Source: Mucor racemosus (lineage: Eukaryota > Mucoromycota > Mucoromycetes > Mucorales > Mucoraceae). From it: DNA of 64,000 nucleotides. Shown here in pieces: positions 28,127 through 40,775 of this stretch; within the stretch, counting starts at the first letter, position 1; every line of letters begins with the position of its first letter. The notes beneath the pieces were generated by a model, which worked only from the letters and a program-made list of their open reading frames with translations, had not been told where the DNA came from and did not search any database. The DNA lies in the NCBI GenBank assembly GCA_027405735.1, contig JAPEHQ010000001.1:5828001-5892000 (forward strand), read 5' to 3'. A program made the position numbers and the translations under genes.

Positions 28127-30732
28127 ATGTTGAACGACTCAAATAAAGAAAAGGCACCAAGTCGCAGAGTTTCTTCTTTAGAAGCGGCGGGTATTAAAGT
28201 TGCAACATCATCTTCTCCTACTACAAGAAAGAAAGCACCTGTGCTCCCATCGCCTATATCGACTGCACGTACAGGTCGATCCCATAATGCTGGCATTAGA
28301 ACACCTAATTCTGCAGTATCGCCTGCTATACCTTCTCGCCTTACAAAGACACCCCCCTTGAAAAGTAGACTTACACCAAGCAATAGCAAAGATACTGCGT
28401 CATTAAAGAAGAAAATATATAACAGCTCAACAACGAGAAGAAGTAGTAATAGATTATCAATTAACTCATCAACCTCATCTATCAGATTAACACCTACGAC
28501 CAGTAAAACCAGTAATAATGGTTGCGCAAGCACAACCTCAATTAAGAGATCATTGGTTGTGGAAGAATTAAAGGACAAGGTTAGTTGACTATTTTGGTTA
28601 TTTCATTTAGTAGACTTATGTGAGCGGACATTTGTCCATTATGAATGAGCAGTACCAGGAAGCACAAGCTGCTTTAGCAACTAAGGATAGTTTACTGACA
28701 GAAAGAGAGGCTGATTTAAAAGATACAAAGTCGAAATTGGAACATTTACAGTTTGAATTGGAGCAGCAAATTTCGGCAAACAAATGCCGTGCCGATGAAA
28801 AAGTGTATTTAGATCAATTACATGAACAGCAACAACAGTTTATTATGCTGAAACAATCATTTGAAAGCGAAAAATCAAACATATTACTAAACCAAGAAGC
28901 AACCGAGCAAAAAAATCGCCAGAATTTAGAAAATTTGCGGGTAAAACTGGAAATCGAGAAAGACTTATTAAACAATATGACGATTGAAAAGGATAGAAAT
29001 ATTGAGAAACTAAATCACGAATTAAATGAGATGCGAGATAATATCAAAGTAAAGCGTAACTACTTAAATGCATATTTTTAATCTAATTGCTTCTCTCAAG
29101 GAAATGCACCAAGCACATCAAGGAAGACTTACTGTCATGTCAAATCAACTAGAAATGAAATATGAACATCGCATAACTCAACTTTTGGAACAGCTCAATG
29201 CAAGCGAACGCCAGGAGGTAAAATCTATTTTTTTTTTTTTTTTACCATGACACGATGTTTAACTCATGGTTGTCGGCTTTTTGTATCTTTAGAAACAAAT
29301 TAAGCAAAAGTTGAATGCCGAAGAAACTCAAGTAATAATACATGACCATATCTAAAGTAACGTAGCGAGTTTTGACATCTTATTTGAACAGAAATGTCTT
29401 GAAATTGAGTTGGAAAATCAAAAGAAGCAACTGGTAATGAAAAAATGACATTGCAGATCGAGAAATATGCTTAATAACATAAACCATTGAATTACAGAAC
29501 GAAGCTCATGACTTGGAAATGCAAAGCATCAAATCAGAATTAATGCAATTACAAGTATAATAGAAAAAAAATATCCAAATTAAAAAGACAACAATAATAA
29601 TTCTTTGTAAAATAGCTAAAGAATCAAGAACTGTCGAAACAAAACATTGACATAAAAGTAAGCTGCCTTCAAAAATTAGCATTTTTCTATGTTTCAATAA
29701 ATAACTAAGCCAATGGAAAGGTGCTTAATGATCACCAGATAATAGTAGAAACAGCACTAGAAACAGAAAAATTAAAGTATGCGAATTTGGCAACAAAATA
29801 TGACGATTTAGCCAAGAAAAAGGAGCACGATTACTCGGACTTGCAGGTAACATTAAACCATTTTCTCCAGCCCCTTGTCGAGACTCTAATTGTTACTTTT
29901 GTAAAAGCATGAAATAAATGAATTACAAATAGCAAACGATGAGCTAAAAGTAAACTACAAATCTATAATAGTAATTGCATATCTAAATTAATTATAATTT
30001 TCATTTCCAAAGGATAAAATTCAGCAATATGAATACAATGAAAAATTACATGTAGATGAAATAAGCAAACTCAAAATGGCCAATACAAATGCTTCGGAGC
30101 TGAGGTCAACGCTGAAATATCAGCAATTACAAGAAGAACAAATACTGAAAGAGATTGATATAGCTAAACATGAATTGAACGAGGAATATAAACAGCAATT
30201 ATCAGTTCAAAAAGCAACATATACCAAGGAAACTACCCGATTTCAAGATAAAATAGACAAACTACAGTTTGAATTAAACGTAAGACTTTTTCTTTTCTTT
30301 TCTTTTTTTTCTGACTCGGGTAAGGGACATTGACCTGGTATTTAATAATGCTTTTTTATAGGTTTGTATTGACAAGCTCAACCAATCAGATGGAAATGGA
30401 ACCAAGAAACCAATAATGAATGAAACTTTTACCTATAAGAAGGGTTGTGATTTACACGGTGATGATTCGGAATACAAGGTAACCAAACAAGTTAAATATG
30501 TATAATATCACACGTAAATCACTAAATTAAAAATCTCAAGCTCTTGGTACAACAGCATCAAAAAGAATTGAATGTACTACAAGAACAATTTCAATTGATA
30601 TTAGATGCAAAGGACGATCAAATAAATGATCTTGTATATAAAGTCAGTCAAAGTCAAAATGAAGAAAAAGCATTTGTGGATGACAATGATAATGAGGTTT
30701 CATCATTTATATATTTAAATTATTCTTTTTAA
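28127..30732 (+). CDS. multi-exon coiled-coil protein of unknown function
   Basis: I do not recognise the family. Exon 1 (28127-28579) encodes about 150 residues rich in Ser/Thr/Pro/Arg/Lys with several TP and SP sites, like the basic disordered part of microtubule-associated proteins. All that follows is coiled coil: exons 28614-29048, 29101-29217, 29293-29331, 29392-29433, 29498-29554, 29616-29657, 29721-29846, 29908-29949, 30013-30279, 30362-30478 and 30541 onward. Every one of these internal exons is a multiple of three and starts in phase 0. The first junction is uncertain: it needs a 34-nt intron (28580-28613) or a weaker donor further left. The end is either the stop at 30732 or, with a weak GTTTCA donor after 30696, a short last exon ending at 30846. 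About 620-645 residues in total. A cytoskeletal scaffold role is a guess. Confidence 0.7.
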
Positions 30733-31084
30733 TAATCAAAAATTAGATATTTACAACTATTATAGCTTCATAATGTGGCTCTTGGTTACTCAATGGTAAC
30801 ACTAAATTGCAGGTTCAAATTCACCATTTACAGTAATCAAAGTTAAAAAAAGAATCGCTGTTTTTTTATAAAATTTTTGATTTAAAACGGAGCCTTTTAC
30901 AGTGTAAAATGGACAGAAAAGTAAAAAAGACATTTAGACAAAAAATCAAACAAATTGACCTTAACTTTCTCTTTCTTCTTCATTGCTGTGTGTTACCCAT
31001 TCATAAGAATTCCATCCTTTTCCTCTTTCTTTTGTTTTTCCTTGTTTTACCCTCCCTCCCCCCCTTTTTCCTCCATATTATCAA

Positions 31085-33580
31085 ATGAATACATTTCAGC
31101 AGCAGCATTTTACGTCTCCTCCTCCAAATACATTATTAAATGCAAACTTAACCACACCTCCAACTCCATTAAAAAGAACTCGTGCAAAAAGAAGCTGTGA
31201 TTTTTGTCGTAAAAGAAAATCTCGATGTGATGCTGATGCTTCAACTCCATGTTCCAATTGCAAAGCTGTAAGTTTTTTTTTTTTTTGTTGTTGTTGTATA
31301 AAATGTCATATTTAAAGAATTTTCTAGTGGGGATATACTTGCGAATTTCAAACAGTAAGAAAAAAAAGAGGGCCTCCCAGTGTGTAAGTATAGGTGTACA
31401 ATTTTAATATCGTGATTTAATTAATCAATTATTATGTTATATTACATAGCTATGTCGATAATCTCGAAAAGAAATGTAAAAAAATGGAATCTCTTTTGTC
31501 AGCTTTAACCAACTGCTCTATAAAAGATCTCGAGAGAAATGATTTTCAATATGCTGGACATATCCAACCTTCTTCACCACCAAATGCAAGCGATTCATCG
31601 TCAGAAGACGAAGATGATGATTCTGAACATGATTTCGATCCATTAAACGAAGCAACAAAAGATTATGACTCTCTTAAATATACAGGCCAATCTTCTGCAG
31701 GACTGAAATTATTCAACAACGACATTTTCAAATCTCAATCAACCATTCCATGGCCTGGAAGAGAGAATATTGTATTGAAATTAATGGCTCAAGATGAGTT
31801 GATGATTGTTCGTACCGAGAAATCTTCTACAACAGGCAAATCTGACATGTTGTTTGATGTTGGATTATCGATGCAAGCCCCTCTTTTTGATAAACAAAAA
31901 AGCAGCATTTCATTGCTAAAAAATGCAAAGAAGCCAGCGAGACACCAACTAGACAAAATGATTGGCATGTATGTTACATGAGTTGTTTTTGCCTTTAAAT
32001 GTTTGTATACAAGACTGACATTATAAAATTTGTTCTAGGTATTTCAGTCACATACATTTGATATTGCCTATAGTCAACAAGACTAAATTCCTTGAACAAT
32101 ATCACAATTCATCATCTGCTGGCCCTCCTTCAATCTTGATGCAAGCTGTATTGGCTCTAACATTTAGATTTGTTGCTCAAAGGTTGCCGGATTTAGCAAA
32201 AGACGCTGACGAATTTGCTGATGCTTACTTTCGAAAAGTAATGAAACGTCTAAGAGATTCTGTCAAATCAAGACTCTGTCATGTTCAAGCGGCTCTTTTA
32301 ATGGCACTTTATTTAGATATGGATGATGGCGATGTTGAATCTGCTCAATGGTGTACTGTTGGTAATGCTATACGTATGGCTCAGGACCTGGGCTTACATC
32401 GTTCCTGTGCTAAATGGAATCTTCCTCGCTCTGAAATCGAGACTCGCCATCGAGTATTTTATGCTTGTTATGTAATGGATCGTTGGATAGGTGCTCGTGC
32501 TGGAAAACCTTTAACTATTCTCGATAGAGATTTCGACGCTGAAATGCCATCTCCGTATGAAATTACAGATGATAGCGCAGATACTAATTTAGGTGCTCCC
32601 ATCTACCGTAGTTTTATTGCCTTGATCAAATTGTCAGAAATATTGGGCAGGGTTTTGAAAGCTCTTTATGCTCCTAATGCAAAGATTGCCAACACAAATG
32701 CTGGTCTTGATGATCCAACGATACTTGCTGTATTTGAAAGACGTTTGTTGAATTGGAAAAATTCTTTGGAAGAACCCTTGGATGGCGCTTATTTATCAAA
32801 ACTTGATAAAGGTACATTCTATTCAACAAAACCAAATTATTTTACTAATTATACTATTTAGAAAATTTGCAAATCTATTATTATGTTGTAGTGTTACTTT
32901 TGCATAGACCTTTTAACCAACTGTCCATCGAAAAGTACCCAAATTTAAAATCAATTGTTGCTGCATCTGAAAAAGCATGCACTGATGCAGCTAATCAATT
33001 GTCTGACATTGTTAATCAACGACAATATCAAACCTCTGATCCAGCTTATTATTATGTTTTATGTGCTCCATCTTTCTATGTTTACGCATTATTTCAATCT
33101 TCTTTAGTTTATCTTTCAAATGCGCTACGTACACGAAACTCACAAGATATTCAAGGTTTTCATCAATCCATTAATCTGATAAAAATGAACGATGAAATAG
33201 GTCCCGCTCCTCGTGCTGTAGAAATACTCAATATGCTTGCTTCAATCAATGGATTGTATATTGGCAACAATAATAATGGTAAATCGAATTCTATGAGCGA
33301 TGAATCATCAGATTTCACAACCACTGCAATCATTTCGGCCTCCAATTCTACGAACTCGCCCGCATTGACACCTCCCATATATTCGAACAATGCTTATTTG
33401 GACTATCCTAATAATGAACCACCTCGGTCTCATTATGTACAACATAGATTAATGAACACCAGCATTATAGGAGGCATTACTCCCGATATTCAATCAGATA
33501 TAGGCATTGCCATGTCTCCATCTAGTCATTGTGGTCATGAACATCTACAACAGAAGCAACTTGAAGAACAAATTCCATCA

Positions 33581-33621
<41 letters not shown>

Positions 33622-34153
33622 GCAACAATCGCAACAACAACCACAGCATCAACATCAACATCAACATCAACATCAACAATCGCAACATCAACAACAAGTC
33701 AATTGTTATGTTCAACCACAGTATCCTGTTTACGGTCATAGTACACCAGCATTTTCTCACCAACGCTCTTTTTCATTAGATCAACTTAATTCTTCTACTC
33801 ATTATTCTCATACTCGCTCCATTTCTCATGACCTTAATACCACCAATTCAACCATCTCTCCCACTAATATCACTCCAACATCATCAGGATCACCTTCTGT
33901 TTCTACATCACTTGCAATGAATGTCAATAACATGCCTTCTACTTGCTATGCACCTCAAAACAACAACAACAACAACAACAATAGCATGAACCATATGATG
34001 AATACATACAGACCTTTACCACAAACTCCTCAAGCCTATACTGCTGCTTATGACCCCGGTATGAATGTTTCCAATTCTACATTACCTCCATCTAGTCTTA
34101 ATTGGTCTGATTGGGATGTGTATCTTGGGCATCAAAATCAAAATTCAACAGGA

Positions 34154-34237
<84 letters not shown>

Positions 34238-34285
34238 AGTAATCAGTCAACTTCATCTCGTTCTCAGCATATTCAATATTCATAA
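31085..34285 (+). CDS. Zn2Cys6 fungal-specific transcription factor with polyQ tail
   Basis: Nuclear DNA-binding regulator. Five exons (31085-31267, 31328-31383, 31450-31968, 32039-32811, 32862-34285) give 984 residues. Seen: binuclear zinc cluster with Cys 38, 41, 48, 56, 59 and 66 (spacing 2-6-7-2-6), split by intron 1 between Cys59 and Cys66; a short linker/coiled-coil (YVDNLEKKCKKMESLL); an acidic patch; then the fungal-specific middle domain from about residue 255, with YFSHIHLILPIVNK, GNAIRMAQDLGLHRS and CYVMDRW, typical of PF04082, and LLLHRPF. The C-terminal 330 residues are Asn/Ser/His/Gln-rich, with a 28-residue Gln run (34154-34237) written as alternating CAA/CAG. Regulated pathway not deducible. 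It is the second gene of the palindrome core and is flanked by normal-looking 5' and 3' DNA. Confidence 0.92.
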
Positions 34286-35671
34286 TTTTTGTAAATTTAA
34301 TTCCCCATCTACCCTCTTCCTTTAATAATTTTTTATGTATTTTATCCTGTTTATGTATCTTTCCACTTTTTTTATTTTATTTTACTGTGTTTTCATAACA
34401 AGATCATTGATAAACACAAGAAAAGGCAGGTTTATTTCTAATGTTTTCTGCACTCTCATAAACAGTGTTATTAATCACTTTTTGAAATTAAGGATAAAAT
34501 AAATGCTTTCAGTAATTTAATTCTACATAGTTCGATGTTTTATGGCTTCAACTCTTGAAAGGACATTCAATAAACTCTCCACAGCATCCTTTTATTTTTT
34601 GTTTCAAAAATGGTGTATTACAAAGGTTATCAGATGGCACTATACCCCTACTATAATGATCTGTGATATTGGATAAATAGTATGGTCAAAATAATATACT
34701 AATGATATGATTTTTAATATTAGAGATCGGTGAACATTGGTTAAAGGAAGGTTGGTGTTCTTATTTGTAAATTAGATTTTATTAAGGAAAATAAATAAGG
34801 ATATAAAGAGGAAGAACGACAGATAATTCTATAAGAAATTATGGAAATATTTCCTTGTAGTATTTATAGGAACATTTGGGATGAGTACTACTGCTGTGAA
34901 CTATTATAATGATAATTTGATTCATTACATCTACCTGGAGTTGAGGATTTAAAAACATGATAGTTTTGATAATGATTCTACAAAGAAATACCTACGATTG
35001 TGAAAATAAAAAACTATGTGCATGATTTACAAATAATTATCAACGTATTATATACACTAAACACGTATTGAGTAAAAGTTCTTGGAATTAACCATGTAAA
35101 ATATGCCAAAAACATAAAGAAATGTAAAAAAAAGAATCCTTTATAAAATGAATATGATCAATTGATAGGCTTTATATCATGTAGATATACAAACATACGA
35201 CTGAAAAAAGTATAGTTACCGGGGACAGGATGCATTTTTGCATTCTTTTTATCAACAATGGTTTGAAAGTTACTCAAGCAAGAATGTTTTGAAATTAGAT
35301 ACCAAAACAAATATATGTTTTTGCTATCGAGGTTTGCATTTCGATGAAAAAAAAGCATCCAGTAAATAACGCTGTCTACTACTCGTTTGACTATTAACTG
35401 CAGATTATATATCAGTAAATCAACTCATTCGAAGAACAAAGATTTACGAGTTTTTGATATTTTCTCGTACTTATTCGCTTACAGTTACTTAAATTAATAT
35501 TTGAAATCTGAATTTTTTAAAAAATGAATGTAAATACATTGTACTACAACCTTGATTATGCAAAGAGACAACCTCTATTTATTAATTTCGGCAGTTGTCA
35601 TTGCCATATAAGCTCGTTTTGGTTGTTTAAACGCTATTTCTATTTTAAATAGTCTGCGAAGTTACAAATTC
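34286..35671. other. single-copy core, 3' part, no gene seen
   Basis: 1.4 kb between the transcription-factor stop and the right arm. AT-rich. It contains the 3' flank of the factor and no credible frame, RNA gene or transposon end that I can see. Confidence 0.4.
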
Positions 35672-36203
35672 TACTTGAAAAAACTGGGGGTTTGATTCCT
35701 ACGATTTAGCCAGCAAACCAATGAAATACCAAAAACATAGCTCTGAATATTTTTATAGCTGAAATATACATTTGAAACTTGCAGCCCATAAAAACCAGGT
35801 GAATGGAATGCGTGCTTCCATTTCTCCATCCTCACAACAATTTGGGATGGCATGAAGCTTTACAATTATGTGGATAAACCTTAGACATACCTATCATTGC
35901 AACAGGAGCTTATTTGGATCTGTATTCAACAAGAACTGGCGTGTTCACGGCCCTCAGTAGATCTAAATAGCAGGTAGAACTAGCTTTTTGTTCAAACTTA
36001 CCGAATACTTGTAGTATATATTCCTATCTATGTCCATGGAGAGTTGCAGCTTCCTTGGATCAGTGTTCATAGAAATCACATTTTAATTGTTTTTCAATAA
36101 AGCACAATATGAGCAGGATACTATAGGAAAATTTGGAAATAATTCTCCCGATATATACATAGTAAGTTTTGGAAATTGCTATTCAGGATCTTTGTATTAA
36201 AGA

Positions 36204-37062
36204 TGTGCACCTATTCTTATGTAAAGCTGGAGGAAATTACTATAATCAAAATTTACCGAGATATAGTTGTTGTCGATATTTTACGGTTGTAAAAAGTGTA
36301 CTTTAAAAAGAATACAATTAAAAGAAAATGAGTAATGAATCAGTTCTTCAACTGTATAATAAAAACAAGATACCTTTTATTTAGATATAAAAGTATGGCC
36401 TTTTATATTGATGTGACATTGAGATCCTGAAATGTAACTTAAGGCGCTTTTTATTAAACCATTAGATCCGTTTGATAGTAATCTATGGATTGAAATGGTT
36501 CAATCATAATTTAACCGTTCTTGTAGAGCTTGTGAGTTGTCTTGTTTCAATGCTGCGCTAAATGTGCTTGGATGTTGACTTGATAGCTACTTGATTGATT
36601 AACCGCTGGGATGAAATAATATGGTATCATAATTGAGGTCCAAGCATTCTTGCTAATTACTGGATTAAACTTGGTACGCTAGGAGTTTTTTATATCGGAT
36701 ATTAAAACTTTGCACTTCAATACATGTCATAGTCAATAGATTGTAATGTGTATTATTGATACTGTAGAAGGTGATAACATATGGTACTTGGTGGAATACA
36801 ACATAGTATATGATTCATATTTTTGCCAATGGTCTCTCTTCCAAAAAAAAAGCCGAACAATCTCCGGAAGCGGCTATCTAATGATATTTCCAAGCTTTAA
36901 ATTTCTAGAAAAAATTACCGGACAACCCGGACGCGGTTGTTTAAATATCCCAAGCAGCTATAAGATACAGGTAGCGAAATTTCATACAAATATTAAGGTT
37001 CGACTGTATTACTATTAATTATTCAAAGGCTTGTTTTAAGTAAAGTATAAATACAACCTACA
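36204..37062 (+). mobile_element. element b (LTR-like, TG...CA), right arm, uninterrupted
   Basis: 859 bp, TGTGCACCTATTC...AATACAACCTACA. It preserves the empty site AATGG (36828-36832) for the solo LTR in the left-arm copy. Seen from the arm, flanks are AATGT and TCTTT exactly as on the left, but the element is flipped. The frame at 36746-37018 matches one at 25832-26023 because the DNA is homologous; it shows no protein features. Confidence 0.7.
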
Positions 37063-37179
37063 ACATTATTAGCCTACTAATAACGGATTTAACTTGAAAA
37101 GTATAATAAGATGATACAACCGGATTCAAAAAAAGTCCATAAAATCACAAATTTAAAGGATTTATATATAAAAGCGCTA

Positions 37180-37520
37180 CGGCCGACCTGTGCTGCACAA
37201 GATGATTTTGTTGTACCCAGGTGGGCTGCACACTATAGCCTGAGCTATTGTGCTCACTAAATATGGCCAATAAGATAACAAGATACACATGGGCACAACA
37301 AAAGAAACTTCACACGAGCACAACGAAAGGTCTGTATGTGCAGGATCATAGATTCTGTCCGTGTGCATGACATTAATCCCATGTGTGCATAATAATAGAA
37401 TTGCTCATAAGTATATCACTATCCCTATTTGTGCATAATAATTAAATCTGACCATGAGCATAATGGCCGGATCGTATGGGCACAAATTGATTTGTACATG
37501 AGCATCGTGAGGTTCTCAAA
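37180..37520 (-). repeat. phased TGCNCATG-type repeat, right arm
   Basis: Inverted counterpart of the array at 24.23-24.62 kb. The words read here as CATGGGCA, CACGAGCA, TATGTGCA, CGTGTGCA, TGTGTGCA, CATGAGCA and so on, with the same 22-25-base rhythm. Substitutions between the two copies fall both inside and between the words. Confidence 0.7.
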
Positions 37521-37554
37521 ATTCCATTGTATTTTTTACTGGAATAATGGGGTT

Positions 37555-38087
37555 TGTCGTATATTTTCAGGATTGATAAATAGTACTTAAAAAAGAATAC
37601 AATTATAAAAGAATGAGTAATTAATCAGTTCTTCAACCGTATAATAAAAACAAGATATCGTTTATTTAGATGTAAAAGTATGGCCTTTTATATTGATGTG
37701 ACATTGAGATCCTGAAATGTAATTTAAGGCACTATTGAACCATTGGATCTGTTTGATAGTAATCTATGGATTGAAATGGTTCAATCATAATTTAACCGTT
37801 CTTGCAGAGCTTGTGAGTTGTGTTGTTTCAATGCTGCGCTAAATATGCTTGGATGTTGATTTGATAACTACTTGATTGGTTAACTGCTGGGATGAAATAA
37901 TGTGGTGTCATAATTGAGGTCCAAGCGGTCTTGGTAATTACTGGATTAAACTTGTTGGTACGCTAGGAGTTTTTTTATATCCGATATCAAGACTTGCACT
38001 TCAATACATGTCGTAGTCAATAGATTGTAAGATGTATTGATACTGTAGAAGGTGATAATGTATGATACTAGTAGGTGGAATACAACA
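37555..38087 (+). mobile_element. solo LTR, family a, second copy
   Basis: About 533 bp, same TGTCGTATATTTTC start and GGAATACAACA end as 22415-22943. Here no target duplication is visible (flanks GGGTT / GCATC), and the DNA beyond is module A and not the expected arm sequence. This copy probably marks a rearrangement junction and not a simple insertion. Confidence 0.8.
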
Positions 38088-38093
38088 GCATCA

Positions 38094-38968
38094 ACTTATA
38101 AACTAAACAAAATAGGCAATATCTGTTATCATAGAAACATGCATTTTCTACCGAAAAAACCGTCTGTCATATCATAGATTCATTAAATAATTGCAAAAGC
38201 GAGCCGTTAGAGCAACGCCGTAATTGAACATAGCAAGATTAAATGGCTAAGTCTCTTATACTATGGTATACAGTATATCTAAGTTTTAAATAAAAAAAAG
38301 CGCTTTTTTTAAAACTTTTCTTATATTTAACCACGTACAGTCTGAAAACTCAGATTTTGTTGCGGACATTTTTGGGGACTCATTTTATCCTTACCAACAT
38401 TCATGATTTTGATCAAAAAACAGAAAAATCAAATTTTGATACCAAAATCAACGTTTAAATATACTACATTGTGAGAGAAAATTGTAGCCATGACTAATAC
38501 ACATCTTATAAAAGCTTAATATTAAACGTTAAGTAATAAAACTTGGCATTTTTGGCCCAAAAACAGTTTTTCGATTAAAGGATTTTCATGCAATATTTTG
38601 CAATAAAAATGTTTGTTATTTTTTATTGAGCAAATAGAGCGCCAAATTTTGTATATGTGTATATTTTTTGTTTCTATCATTGGTAATATAATTAACTCTA
38701 GATTTGCAAAATCAGAAAAAAAAATTAAAAAATGTCAAAATTGAGGATCTGGACAAAAATAATTTTCTAAATTAATATTCCGCTTATAAACTTTGTAGGT
38801 CTTAAAAATAAGAGATTTTACGATCTTTGAGAATTTTTCAAGAATTTACGATGCCGTACCCATCTAATTTAAGCTTATTACTGTAAACCTTTATACATGT
38901 TAATATTGTGTGGTAGTTTATTTGATGATAATATAATCTTACCTTGTTATTATTACTTTAGAGATCAA
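38094..38968 (+). repeat. repeat module A, extra right-arm copy
   Basis: Direct repeat of 40776-41650 and absent at the equivalent place of the left arm, where block D (phased repeat) joins block B directly. Its left end is cut by the family-a LTR. It is more diverged from the other two A copies than they are from each other. Confidence 0.7.
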
Positions 38969-39581
38969 TACGTTGTTGATGTAGAGCAATACATGCAAGA
39001 GCCAATATATTTACAATTATTATCACTTGTAAATATGATTATAGTTATAATTTTTGCAGCAACAATGGTGTTTGCTTGAGTATAAAATTAAATAACACTT
39101 GCTGCTTAAATTTATATGCAAGCCAAATCTAAGATTATAAATGTTACTTTATCACACATAAAATTTAAACAAATTAACCTTCTTTAAACGTACTATTTTG
39201 GTTTACAATTGCCAGCTGTAAAAAGATTTGTTTTCAAGTATAGTTACGATCCGAACTATGGTTATTAGGCAAGACATCAGATTATTCTTTTTTTTTTATG
39301 TTTCTATAACATTTAAAATTTTATCACTTTTCTGGAACACTTCGTGAGTTTGTAGCCAGTTCTAACTTTTCATTTTGTAGATATAAATGTCATCGCCTTG
39401 GATTTGATCTTAGAATGCGGTTAAATAAAAATATCCGTCTCTAATATAATAGGCTACTACCTATATTAAAAACATTAGTCCCTTATGTTACAGTAGCGTG
39501 CCTATTCAGTTAAAGAAAAGAGTACCAGCTCGATAGTCTGATATGCTTTGATATATCAGAAGTTTACCCAGATGTAGAAAT

Positions 39582-39929
39582 TGTTGCATCCACAGATCTG
39601 GGTGCATTCCTTGGTTAAGATTGCGACACAGTTTGATATGTTAAGTTCTACATTGCTGTGTGTTATGTCATGAAGCTCCGTTTATACAAGAATGTGGAAC
39701 TAGTGTGTGTCACCTAGACTTGATTGGATATATTTATATAAATAAATATACTCCTCTAAACAGGTCATATAATTAGAGAATGTGAATATAAAAGAAGATG
39801 GTTCGATCTTATAATAAAGTTCTTTAGTTTTAGTGTGCTCTTTCATTTTATAACAGTTTTCCTTTATTTTTATTAAATGATTTAGTACATATTTTAGCTT
39901 TGAGATTGATATAATCTCCTGGCGTAACA
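39582..39929 (+). mobile_element. solo LTR, family d
   Basis: 348 bp, TGTTGCATCC...CTGGCGTAACA, between GAAAT (39577-39581) and GAAAT (39930-39934). The left arm has the single, uninterrupted site (GAATTTCTAC near 23551-23560, opposite strand), which proves the insertion. No coding content. Confidence 0.9.
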
Positions 39930-40088
39930 GAAATTCAGGAACAACTATTGAAATCCAACATGGCATGACATTTAGTAACCCATACTAAATGTCATACGTA
40001 ACCACTGGCATTAACAGCGGCTATTAGTAGGAACCTTCAGGAACACTTGGCAACAATGAAACATAAGCAATCCTACATCTTATCCAAA

Positions 40089-40621
40089 TGATACAATCAC
40101 AGATTCCCAATTCCACAAATTCTATTGTATATAATTTGTTCCCAAATTATATCAAGTACCTCAATACCCGGCAATTCATTAATAATATTAATAATTATAT
40201 AATTTGTAGTAAACTACATATACCAAGTTTGTTTAGTAATCAAATTGATCTTAGTCAACATCTAAGATCTAATAACTTTAAATCACACAAAACTTTAAAA
40301 TGTCAAATTGTACCACTGGTACTTCCAAACTAGGAGCTAAACCATGAAGATCTTGCTTCAAGATCTTATTACTGTATTATTAATAGAATTAGAAAATATT
40401 ATATATATCACAAAGGCTATGGTAATCCATAAACCTTTGCTTTTACTTTATATCTTAAATAAATATCAAAGAGTTATAATTGTAGTCGCAACGCTTTTTT
40501 TGTTTAATTACTATTTTTGTAGCATAATTATCTAGAAAACATATAAATACGAAGCATCAATAGATTAATAAAATGTATCTTTTAGCAGAGTATTTTTATA
40601 TTAGTATATTTTGATATAACA
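40089..40621 (-). mobile_element. solo LTR of the gag-only element, right arm, with a nested LTR
   Basis: After removing the nested 320-bp insert and one TAATT it is 208 bp, the same length as the LTRs at 20983-21190 and 23193-23401, with the same outer flanks as the left-arm element. LTR-LTR recombination in this arm would explain the loss of the gag part. Confidence 0.8.
40205..40524 (+). mobile_element. solo LTR, family e
   Basis: 320 bp, TGTAGTAAACTAC...TTTTTGTAGCA, with 5-bp duplication TAATT at 40200-40204 and 40525-40529. The uninterrupted site is in the left-arm LTR near 21070-21085. The open frame at 40344-40535 runs off its end and is not a gene. Confidence 0.88.
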
Positions 40622-40775
40622 TGCTTTATCAAACGGTGAATATATCCTTGGAATAATATAAAAACAAAAAGAGAGAAACAACACACGTAGAAAAGGATTT
40701 TCAAGGCGCAGTTAAAACCCTACTAAATTGCTCATTTTAGCCAATGTAAAAGCAGAATTATAGCGCATAAACCAT

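Noticed and set aside
28114..28578. Leu/Val-rich minus-strand frame
   Set aside because: Exact antisense shadow of exon 1 of the coiled-coil gene, which has an ATG context and continues into further exons.
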